24,458 bases of DNA from the IMG/VR virus record IMGVR_UViG_3300025099_000131, positions 1-24,458 of that record, one strand, 5' to 3'. The notes beneath the pieces are model-generated. The model searched no databases. It had not been told where the DNA came from and saw only the letters and a list, made by a program, of their open reading frames with translations. The position numbers were made by a program, and so were the translations under genes. The stretch's first letter is position 1. The number at the start of each line of letters is the position of its first letter. Source of the stretch: a virus. Shown one piece after another: positions 6,187 through 11,550 of this stretch.

Positions 6187-6203
6187 AGGCTCCGCCTATT
6201 AGG
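6187..6203 (+). promoter_or_regulatory. Putative N4-type hairpin early promoter, copy 4
   Basis: AGGC-TCC-GCCT at 6187-6197 (4-bp stem) is followed by ATTAG and a predicted +1 G at 6203. The leader begins with a hairpin formed by GTTGTG 6206-6211 with CACAAC 6225-6230, with an inner CCC 6214-6216 / GGG 6222-6224. The GGAGGAAG site of the gene at 6263 follows. Confidence 0.65.
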
Positions 6204-6262
6204 TTGTTGTGAACCCAAAACGGGCACAACATATCCATTAACTCCATTTGGAGGAAGTAACT

Positions 6263-6646
6263 ATGTCTAATGACATTAAGCAAAATACGTATGGCAGTAA
6301 AGTAAAAACCGAAGACAAATCTAAAGCACCTAAGCTTAGATTTACTTTGGGAGAGTCCGAGCGATACTTTGAACCCGCTCAGTATCTTAGCTCTAGCAAA
6401 GGCTTAAACCCTGCTAAAGTTAAGTCCCTGTTTAGCAATGACAAAATGTCTTTGGAAGAAACAGGCGGTAAATCCCTGAAAGTTATGTTTAAGACTGAAA
6501 CAGAAGTTAAATTCTGTGGGTTTGTAACTGCAGGTGATGCATCTCTTACGTTGGATGAATCAGACGTAAAAGAAGTACTTGACGCAGCACGTAATGGCGA
6601 CATTAAGAAAGCCATTAATGGAGATGAGTTAATAGCTCTCTTCTAA
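6263..6646 (+). CDS. Early protein of unknown function, 127 aa
   Basis: The start is ATG 6263, eight bases after GGAGGAAG; the TTG five codons upstream would place the ribosome site inside the gene. The N-terminus is polar and Lys-rich (MSNDIKQNTYGSKVKTEDKSKAPK), probably disordered. It is followed by a compact region with strands (LRFTLGES, SLKVMFKTETEVKFCGFV) and a C-terminal acidic helix (ESDVKEVLDAARNGDIKKAI). No membrane segment or catalytic motif is seen. It has its own promoter and terminator, so its dose may be set separately. A basic tail plus small beta domain could bind nucleic acid, but this is a guess. Confidence 0.75.
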   Translation: MSNDIKQNTYGSKVKTEDKSKAPKLRFTLGESERYFEPAQYLSSSKGLNPAKVKSLFSNDKMSLEETGGKSLKVMFKTETEVKFCGFVTAGDASLTLDESDVKEVLDAARNGDIKKAINGDELIALF

Positions 6647-6652
6647 CCATTT

Positions 6653-6689
6653 GGAGACTGGGGGTACTACTCCCAGTCTCCTTTTTATT
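6653..6689 (+). terminator. Intrinsic terminator after the fourth early unit
   Basis: GGAGACTGGG (6653-6662) pairs with CCCAGTCTCC (6672-6681) and is followed directly by TTTTTATTT. This is a canonical 10-bp stem and U-tract. Confidence 0.85.
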
Positions 6690-6702
6690 TATAGGAGATA
6701 TT

Positions 6703-6780
6703 ATGAAAGACTTCATCGGAAGTTTATTGCTATTTGCAATGGCTTACGTAGTTCTTTGGTTAGCAATGGCAATTTACTAA
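6703..6780 (+). CDS. 25-aa hydrophobic micropeptide
   Basis: A 25-residue frame (MKDFIGSLLLFAMAYVVLWL, then AMAIY) starts at ATG 6703 with TAGGAG eight bases upstream. Almost the whole peptide is hydrophobic and would form a single membrane helix. It lies just downstream of a strong terminator, so its transcription may depend on read-through or an unseen promoter. The end of the frame forms the left arm of another hairpin. The ribosome site and clean hydrophobic profile make it plausible; the function is unknown. Confidence 0.55.
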   Translation: MKDFIGSLLLFAMAYVVLWLAMAIY

Positions 6781-6795
6781 CGTAAATTGCTTTTG
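6769..6795 (+). terminator. Hairpin with short T-run after the micropeptide gene
   Basis: GCAATTTAC (6769-6777) pairs with GTAAATTGC (6782-6790), with loop TAAC that carries the stop codon; TTTTG follows. The stem is AT-rich and therefore a weak terminator candidate. Confidence 0.45.
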
Positions 6796-6837
6796 CTTGT
6801 AGGCATAAGATAGTGACTTTTAACTAGGAGGAATAAA

Positions 6838-7068
6838 ATGACTTTTGTAAAGCTAATGTTATTTGTTTTACTTCCAGGCGGAATATTTATTTGTGCCATT
6901 ATGTTTGCTTGGGATCAGATTAAACGGTTTGATGATCAAGAGGATTACTATGAAGAGGAAATTAGTAAACTTAAAGCTGAAATAGTAGAGCTTGAGAGGA
7001 TAGAGGCCATTAAAAAGGGCATTCTTTACCATAAAAAGGAGCAAGACAATGAAATATACAGTTTATGA
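6838..7068 (+). CDS. Membrane-anchored coiled-coil protein
   Basis: This 76-aa protein has one N-terminal membrane segment (about residues 4-24, KLMLFVLLPGGIFICAIMFAW) written here as KLMLFVLLPG plus GIFICAIMFAW. A strongly charged helix with heptad-like spacing follows (DQEDYYEEEISKLKAEIVEL), then a short basic tail. The layout suggests an inner-membrane anchor with a cytoplasmic coiled coil. TAGGAGGA lies upstream of ATG 6838. It overlaps the next gene by 20 bases. The overall shape resembles spanin-like or regulator proteins, but no lysis genes lie nearby. Function unknown. Confidence 0.7.
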   Translation: MTFVKLMLFVLLPGGIFICAIMFAWDQIKRFDDQEDYYEEEISKLKAEIVELERIEAIKKGILYHKKEQDNEIYSL

Positions 7069-7195
7069 GGTTACAAAAACTGAGCTAATCAAGATAGATA
7101 AAGTTAAAGCTACCAATAGCGATATTGCAATTAAGAAAGCGTTAATTGGTACAACGAGAGATCCAAAAAAGAAGTACTTTGCTATTAATTATTGA
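7049..7195 (+). CDS. 48-aa protein of unknown function
   Basis: ATG 7049 is preceded by AAAGGAGCAAG inside the upstream gene. The product (MKYTVYEVTKTELIKIDKVK, then ATNSDIAIKKALIGTTRD and a KKKYFAINY tail) reads as a beta hairpin, a helix and a final strand, like the very small phage proteins that begin MKYxVYEV. There is no catalytic motif. It ends two bases before the structured element at 7197-7286. It is credible because of the ribosome site, translational overlap and codon use like its neighbours. Confidence 0.6.
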   Translation: MKYTVYEVTKTELIKIDKVKATNSDIAIKKALIGTTRDPKKKYFAINY

Positions 7196-7196
7196 C

Positions 7197-7286
7197 GGCG
7201 GGGGTAGGTATTCATATCCTGGGCCTACCGATGCTGTCTAAGGGTGCCGGAGCAAGTTGGTGCTCCTGGTTGCTCTGGTGCCCGCC
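7197..7286 (+). other. GC-rich multi-stem RNA element between genes
   Basis: The element is a closed 90-base unit. The outer stem is GGCGGG (7197-7202) with CCCGCC (7281-7286). The first inner stem, GGTAGG (7203-7208) with CCTACC (7224-7229), starts on the next base so it can stack on the outer one. The second inner stem is GGAGCA (7249-7254) with TGCTCC (7261-7266), loop AGTTGG. It is far richer in GC than the flanking genes and has no matching reading frame. The ribosome site of the gene at 7305 follows at once. A structured leader or small RNA is likely; a tRNA was considered and rejected. Confidence 0.55.
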
Positions 7287-7304
7287 AAATTTAAAGGAGG
7301 AGTT

Positions 7305-7628
7305 ATGAAATACAGTGATGAATTTGATAGATTACTAGCATTATTAATTAAAGAAAATGATAGGCTTATACATAAAGGAGTAAATTATACAGATACTTAT
7401 ACTAGAAAATATTTACTATCTTTCATAGAAAGACTTACTAGTAGAGTAATGTATAATCATTGTATTGAAGATCGTGTAGCTATGCATGAAATAGCTGATG
7501 AATATCACGAATGGTTAGATAAAAATGCAGATAGGCTTGCTAAAGAAGATCAAGATTATAAATTAGAAATGAAAGAAGCAACTTTAAGGAGACAAGGCGA
7601 TGTGGATACTTCTAATGATCGTGTTTAA
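7305..7628 (+). CDS. Helical protein of unknown function, 107 aa
   Basis: The start is ATG 7305 with AAAGGAGGAG upstream; the longer frame to 7257 would run through the structured element and lacks a ribosome site. The protein is almost entirely helical and charged (DEFDRLLALLIKENDRLIHK, then YLLSFIERLTSRVMY, then EIADEYHEWLDKNADRLAKE) with a His- and Tyr-rich middle. No motif was recognised. The gene overlaps the next by 29 bases. Soluble and probably oligomeric; function unknown. Confidence 0.7.
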   Translation: MKYSDEFDRLLALLIKENDRLIHKGVNYTDTYTRKYLLSFIERLTSRVMYNHCIEDRVAMHEIADEYHEWLDKNADRLAKEDQDYKLEMKEATLRRQGDVDTSNDRV

Positions 7629-7803
7629 TCAGCCTTATATGATTGACCATATAAATAATCTTGGTGAATATTCTACTAAAGAGCATTGCACTAAAGATAG
7701 AAATAGAGCTGTAAAGTTAATAAATAGAGGATCATATAGCCCAGTAAGTTTTGGTTGTGCCAAAGTAAAATTTACTAAAACCTTTATTAAGGGGAAACAA
7801 TGA
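7600..7803 (+). CDS. Small protein with hydrophobic N-terminus and two cysteines
   Basis: ATG 7600 follows AAGGAGACAAGG inside the upstream gene. The 67-aa product opens with MWILLMIVFNQPYM, which could be a short membrane anchor or signal segment. The remainder is polar with two Cys (EHCTKD and FGCAKV) that could form a disulfide if exported. It overlaps the next gene by 4 bases (ATGA). Secreted or periplasmic location is inference. No family recognised. Confidence 0.6.
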   Translation: MWILLMIVFNQPYMIDHINNLGEYSTKEHCTKDRNRAVKLINRGSYSPVSFGCAKVKFTKTFIKGKQ

Positions 7804-8066
7804 ATTGGGTATTAGTTAAAAATATTAAATGCGACCGTGGCTTGGAACGATTGGCTACTGTAGTAGATGAAAACGGAGTAAGACTTGTATTTAGTACTAA
7901 AAAAGAGGCTGAGGAGGCAGCCGCTGATATGAATAGAGTTGATGAAGTAACGCTTGAAATGTATGAAGATCTAAAAAAACAAGTAAGAATACGTTCAATG
8001 GGGCCAGTGCTAATTATACCTGAAAAAGAAACTATTCATAAGGGTGACTGGCCAACAGACTATTAG
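7800..8066 (+). CDS. Small protein of unknown function, 88 aa
   Basis: Translation is coupled to the upstream gene by an ATGA overlap and an AAGGGGAAAC site. The first half has the pattern NWVLVKNIKC...LATVVDENGVRLVFSTKKEAEEAA: a strand, a turn with acidic-Gly, a strand ending in F-[ST]-x-K and a helix. This resembles the gene at 12749-12979 (YVLARICQR...DKDGKLEFNSKADAVEYK). The C-terminal part is amphipathic and ends EKETIHKGDWPTDY. No catalytic residues are seen. It may represent a small phage fold present twice in this genome; function unknown. Confidence 0.68.
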   Translation: MNWVLVKNIKCDRGLERLATVVDENGVRLVFSTKKEAEEAAADMNRVDEVTLEMYEDLKKQVRIRSMGPVLIIPEKETIHKGDWPTDY

Positions 8067-8073
8067 GAGGAAT

Positions 8074-8289
8074 ATGAAAATACCATCAATACGTACCGTT
8101 GAAAGAGTTGTAAATTTAATACCAGTTGTTAAAGAGCTAATGCCGAACTGTTCAGATGAATCTACTGGTTTATTAGCAATTATCAGACAACAAGAAGATG
8201 AATTACATAATAAAAAAGCTGAAATATGTGCACTAAGGGAAAAAATTGAACAATTACAAGAGGAAATAAATTATGGAAAAACAACTTGA
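8074..8289 (+). CDS. Coiled-coil protein, 71 aa
   Basis: ATG 8074 follows TAGGAGGAAT; the in-frame ATG at 8044 would add ten residues within the preceding gene and lacks a good site. Residues 1-25 are mixed (MKIPSIRTVERVVNLIPVVK). The second half is a continuous heptad-like helix (QQEDELHNKKAEICALREKI, EQLQEEI). Soluble, likely a dimer. It overlaps the next gene by 17 bases. The combination of a coiled coil and a following membrane protein suggests the two may interact, but this is only from order. Confidence 0.68.
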   Translation: MKIPSIRTVERVVNLIPVVKELMPNCSDESTGLLAIIRQQEDELHNKKAEICALREKIEQLQEEINYGKTT

Positions 8290-8635
8290 TACAGCAGCAT
8301 GGGTAGTGCTTTTCTTAGCAGTTGTTTATATGGGTGGTCACTTTATTGTGGCTACTGCTAATGGATGGGATGGTTTAATTGATTATCCATCTATGGGAAC
8401 TATGACTAACTCTGGAGGTACTGCAGATATTGAAGTAAACACAGGTACAAGAGAAACTGTAGAAAAAAGTGGATTACTCATTCCAGGTGGAGAAATCCAA
8501 GTTACAGATTCTGAAGGAGAAGTTCATGATTTAGAAGTAATTGTAAAAAATCCTGATACTGGTGGCCCAGTACAAATAGAAGCTTATGATTCAGAAACTA
8601 ATGAGTATTATGATTTAGAGATGAGTCTAAGATAG
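8273..8635 (+). CDS. Membrane-anchored protein with exported-looking acidic domain
   Basis: This 120-aa protein has one membrane helix at about residues 9-28 (AWVVLFLAVVYMGGHFIVAT). After a Gly/Ser/Thr-rich linker comes an acidic beta-rich domain (GGEIQVTDSEGEVHDLEVIV, DTGGPVQIEAYDSETNEYYD). The short N-terminus and acidic C-terminus suggest N-in, C-out topology with the domain in the periplasm. The start at 8273 has AAGAGGAAAT upstream. It is the last gene before promoter 5. An envelope role such as superinfection exclusion is possible but not shown. Confidence 0.65.
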   Translation: MEKQLDTAAWVVLFLAVVYMGGHFIVATANGWDGLIDYPSMGTMTNSGGTADIEVNTGTRETVEKSGLLIPGGEIQVTDSEGEVHDLEVIVKNPDTGGPVQIEAYDSETNEYYDLEMSLR

Positions 8636-8670
8636 CTATTTTATTGGTTATAAACTTACCTTCCTAGCCA

Positions 8671-8689
8671 GTCGGCTCCGCCGATTAGG
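8671..8689 (+). promoter_or_regulatory. Putative N4-type hairpin early promoter, copy 5, upstream of RNA polymerase gene
   Basis: TCGGC-TCC-GCCGA at 8672-8684 has a compensated change compared with the other copies: C and G replace A and T at the fourth pair, so pairing is kept. TTAG and a predicted +1 G at 8689 follow. The covariation is direct support that the hairpin itself is selected. The unit controls the phage RNA polymerase gene. Confidence 0.72.
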
Positions 8690-8695
8690 TCTCTC

Positions 8696-8730
8696 AAGCC
8701 CTTTGGATCTTGTCAGTCCAAGGGGCTTTC
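8696..8730 (+). promoter_or_regulatory. Leader hairpin in the RNA polymerase 5' untranslated region
   Basis: AAGCCCTTTGGA (8696-8707) pairs with TCCAAGGGGCTT (8717-8728), one G-T wobble, loop of nine, followed by TCTATC. It lies about 8 bases after the predicted start of transcription and before the CGAGGAG ribosome site. It may stabilise the mRNA, attenuate it, or terminate transcription arriving from upstream. Confidence 0.55.
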
Positions 8731-8757
8731 TATCTACTATTAACGAGGAGCACTCAA

Positions 8758-10512
8758 ATGGAAAATGATAAAGAGAAGGAAATAGATCAATACATATTGG
8801 AAACATCTTGGTCTACAAGAATTACAGATGAAATAGTATTAGAAGCAATTCAAGGAAATATCCCATTCTCTATGGAATTGAATATCTTGGATAACATTGC
8901 AGAGCTTAATAGGGGACCTGTTCCCAATAAAGAAATATTCATTAAGTTCTTCTCCCTACTTCTTAAAGATAACGCCGCAAGGCCAATTCAAGCTGTAGCT
9001 GCTCAAATAGGGCATATAGCAGGAATTAGGGATACTGCTGAAGCTTTTGAATGGGGCATCATTCTTGTTAAAGACTGTATTGATTCTGGTTTGTACCAGT
9101 TTCAACAGATAGATGATGAATGGTATGTTTACCCTAATCTAGCATTAACTAAGAAAGCTAAGCAGAAGATCGATAGATTACAGTACTTACCTCCTATGAA
9201 ATCTAGGCCAGTACCTTGGACTAATAATCATAATGGAGGATGGCTATTCGAAAGAAAGCACTTAGTACTGGGTAATAAGTTCAATAAGCACGATTTACCG
9301 CTTTCTTATGACGTTATTAATAAGTTACAGGGGCTTCAGTGGGAAATAGATGCACCTACTTATACATATGAGAAGCAAACTAACCGTATGATGAATAAAC
9401 AGAAATTCCTAAAGGTTATTAAAGAGTACTTAGGGATCCCGTTTCACTTTGTATGGAGATATGATTCTAGAGGAAGAAGTTATTCTTCCGGTTATGATCT
9501 TAACCTTCAAAGTAATGAATACGGTAAAGCATTGTTATCATTGCATAATAAAGAATTAATTACCTGTCAGGGAATTCCTAATTTGCGTATAGCAATAGCT
9601 AATCATGCAGGTAAGGATAACCTAACTTGGAAAGAGCGCTATGAATGGGCTAATCGAGAGAATTTCGATGATGTTAACTGGGATGAACCTATCCTAGGAC
9701 GTAAGGCCGTTAGAGCGCTTATAGATACAGAAATGGGTGAACCTACAGGATATGTAATGAGCCTAGATGCAACCTCCTCAGGGCTTCAGGTGATGGCTGC
9801 ATTATCAGGATGTTCACAAACTGCCAATCAAGTAAATATGGCAGATCCAGATAAACGTGTAGATGTTTATACTACTATTGCTAATGAAATGAATAAGCAT
9901 TTAGCTAAACCTGTACCTAGGAAGATTGTAAAACAAGCTGCTATGACTCACTTTTATAATTCTAAAGCTACACCTAAGAGATTATTATCTAAGGAAGAAT
10001 TAAAAGCATTCTATGCAGTTGTGGAAGGATTCCTGCCTGGAGCAGAAAGAGTAATGGAAGCCATTAATACATGTTGGAATCCTGAAGCTGATCACCATTC
10101 ATGGATTATGCCAGATGGGCATCATGTGTATGTGCCTGTTGTTGAAGCTATTAATGGTGTATACTCAGATGAAGAATTCGGTGATATTCCTCTGAGGTGG
10201 CTCCATCAAACTCAATCTGACAATTATAGATCTCTTTGTCCTAATGTTATCCATTCAATTGATGGCTATGTGGCTAGGGAAATGATTAGACGTTGTAATT
10301 TCCAATTAAGTCATGTTCATGATTGTTTTGTGTTTAATCCTAATCATCTTCAGGATGTAACCAGAACATATCGAGAAATAATGGCTGAGATCGCTAAAAG
10401 TGATCTATTGGAGGACATCCTGCGTCAGATTACCGGAAACGATGCCCTATCGTTTTCCAAAGAAGCAGATATAAGTCAATACATCCTAAACAGTAGCTAT
10501 ATGCTTTCCTAG
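8758..10512 (+). CDS. Single-chain T7-family DNA-directed RNA polymerase
   Basis: This enzyme synthesises RNA from phage middle promoters. The start is ATG 8758 after CGAGGAG (584 aa); an upstream TTG frame lies in the leader hairpin and is not used. Motifs of single-subunit RNA polymerases are present in order: the template-contacting DSRGR (236-240), motif A SLDATSSG with catalytic D337, motif B with K392 and Y400 spaced as in T7 (RKIVKQAAMTHFYNS), and motif C HVHDCF with catalytic D522. It is much shorter than T7 polymerase (883 aa) and lacks most of the promoter-binding N-terminal domain. N4 splits the equivalent enzyme (RNAP II) into two proteins; here one gene carries both parts. A separate accessory protein for promoter melting may be needed, as in N4. 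Confidence 0.93.
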   Translation: MENDKEKEIDQYILETSWSTRITDEIVLEAIQGNIPFSMELNILDNIAELNRGPVPNKEIFIKFFSLLLKDNAARPIQAVAAQIGHIAGIRDTAEAFEWGIILVKDCIDSGLYQFQQIDDEWYVYPNLALTKKAKQKIDRLQYLPPMKSRPVPWTNNHNGGWLFERKHLVLGNKFNKHDLPLSYDVINKLQGLQWEIDAPTYTYEKQTNRMMNKQKFLKVIKEYLGIPFHFVWRYDSRGRSYSSGYDLNLQSNEYGKALLSLHNKELITCQGIPNLRIAIANHAGKDNLTWKERYEWANRENFDDVNWDEPILGRKAVRALIDTEMGEPTGYVMSLDATSSGLQVMAALSGCSQTANQVNMADPDKRVDVYTTIANEMNKHLAKPVPRKIVKQAAMTHFYNSKATPKRLLSKEELKAFYAVVEGFLPGAERVMEAINTCWNPEADHHSWIMPDGHHVYVPVVEAINGVYSDEEFGDIPLRWLHQTQSDNYRSLCPNVIHSIDGYVAREMIRRCNFQLSHVHDCFVFNPNHLQDVTRTYREIMAEIAKSDLLEDILRQITGNDALSFSKEADISQYILNSSYMLS

Positions 10513-10524
10513 CTACTAATAACT

Positions 10525-10563
10525 GGACTCCCCTAACGGTCAGGAGGGGAGTCTGGTTTTTTT
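10525..10563 (+). terminator. Intrinsic terminator after the RNA polymerase gene
   Basis: GACTCCCC (10526-10533) pairs with GGGGAGTC (10546-10553), then TGG and seven T (10557-10563). This closes the early region. Confidence 0.88.
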
Positions 10564-10578
10564 ACCTAAAAAAATTCA

Positions 10579-10632
10579 GGAAGGGTTTAAGTCGGTCAAA
10601 AAATGGTCGAGATAAACCCTTCCACTTTTTTT
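10579..10632 (+). terminator. Second tandem terminator
   Basis: GGAAGGGTTTA (10579-10589) pairs perfectly with TAAACCCTTCC (10613-10623), followed by AC and seven T. Sitting 16 bases after the first terminator, it makes a double block between early and middle genes. Confidence 0.85.
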
Positions 10633-10636
10633 CATA

Positions 10637-10648
10637 CTTAATATTAAG
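10637..10648. promoter_or_regulatory. Palindrome upstream of the replication operon, possible middle promoter region
   Basis: CTTAATATTAAG is a perfect 12-bp palindrome. It lies in a very AT-rich 59-base gap between the double terminator and the first middle gene, together with repeats of TACTTAAT (10635 and 10659). Since transcription from the left is blocked, a promoter must lie here or nearby. No consensus for the phage polymerase can be derived from one site. Confidence 0.35.
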
Positions 10649-10691
10649 ATACTGATATTACTTAATCTAACTTAAATCTAGGAGCTGTTTA

Positions 10692-10901
10692 ATGTCGAAT
10701 TTTGTGGTACAATATTGCCCAATGAAGGCTTGCCAACAGTGGAGATTAGGTAATAAATGTAGCCTAGATGGTTTCGATATAACTAAAAATATGGGGTATG
10801 TAGCTACGATGCACGACAGTTCAATATGTGAAATCAGAAGGCAAATAGACAGATACCGTTTACAAAATCTACTGGAGGATAATAATGAGCAGGATAAGTG
10901 A
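10692..10901 (+). CDS. Small cysteine-containing protein, first middle gene
   Basis: This 69-aa protein starts at ATG 10692 after TAGGAG. It contains C9, C14 and C23 in the N-terminal third (YCPMKAC, NKC) and C46 (SSIC), followed by a basic helix (EIRRQIDRYRLQNLL) and an acidic end. The Cys set could bind zinc. As the first gene after the middle promoter region and directly upstream of the ATPase module, it might act in middle transcription or replication, but it is not a family I recognise. It overlaps the next gene by 17 bases. Confidence 0.68.
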   Translation: MSNFVVQYCPMKACQQWRLGNKCSLDGFDITKNMGYVATMHDSSICEIRRQIDRYRLQNLLEDNNEQDK

Positions 10902-11550
10902 AGGAAGTTTGCAACAAATGAAGAGTAAAATATTACAAGATCTGTATCAAACTACAGAAAAAAGATTAACAGATAGAGCCACAAAAATAGCTCACGATTC
11001 ACGAGAATGCTGGATTGCTCAATATCAACCATTACTTGACCAGCTACCAGATGAATTAATTGCTAAACATCAATCATATACCGTAACTATTAAATATCCT
11101 TGGAATAGAAAGTTTAGTGATACAGACTTAAGAACTGCACATCTACCAAAATTTTCCAATAATGATTGGCATAATTTAGATTATATACAAGAAGAATGGG
11201 GATTTACATCACCAACACCAATAGCTAATCCAATATCTTTTAATAGCTATGGAGGTACAACTACAGAATATCAAGAATTACATGCTGATATGCGGAAAGA
11301 AGCTGAGAATCTTTGTAAAGAAAAGATTCAATTATTACAAGAAAAATCACGTATGCAGAATTATCTAGAAATTACCACTAGTAAAAATAGAACGCATAAG
11401 CAACTAAGAGAGGTATTACCCTCTAGTCTTCATAAATATTTACCTCCAGAAACAGTTAAAAGAAAAGCTGTTAAAAAAGAAGCAAGACACGTTGAAACTC
11501 CAGATTTTCTAGGAGAACGTCAAACAATCAATTTATTGGAGGATAATTAA
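10885..11550 (+). CDS. Unknown 221-aa protein linked to the MoxR-like ATPase
   Basis: ATG 10885 follows GGAGGATAAT. The protein has an N-terminal charged helical segment (LQQMKSKILQDLYQTTEKRL), a middle region with aromatic residues and a low-complexity turn (FTSPTPIANPISFNSYGGTT), then a helical stretch (QELHADMRKEAENLCKEKIQ) and a Lys/Arg-rich C-terminus (VKRKAVKKEARHV). No enzymatic motif is visible. Its stop overlaps the ATPase start (TAATG), so the two are translationally coupled and probably act together. N4-like genomes have unknown genes in this position; detailed homology was not checked. Confidence 0.75.
   Translation: MSRISEGSLQQMKSKILQDLYQTTEKRLTDRATKIAHDSRECWIAQYQPLLDQLPDELIAKHQSYTVTIKYPWNRKFSDTDLRTAHLPKFSNNDWHNLDYIQEEWGFTSPTPIANPISFNSYGGTTTEYQELHADMRKEAENLCKEKIQLLQEKSRMQNYLEITTSKNRTHKQLREVLPSSLHKYLPPETVKRKAVKKEARHVETPDFLGERQTINLLEDN

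Noticed and set aside
7197-7286. Possible tRNA (90 bases, closed acceptor-like stem, D-arm-like loop)
   Set aside because: There is no T-arm with a TTCRA loop, the acceptor would be only 6 bp, and neither strand folds into a cloverleaf.
7257-7304. Upstream alternative start for the gene at 7305
   Set aside because: It would translate the structured element; the ATG at 7305 is directly after AAAGGAGGAG.
8710-8757. TTG start that would lengthen the RNA polymerase by 16 residues
   Set aside because: It lies in the loop and arm of the leader hairpin, and the ATG at 8758 has a good CGAGGAG site.
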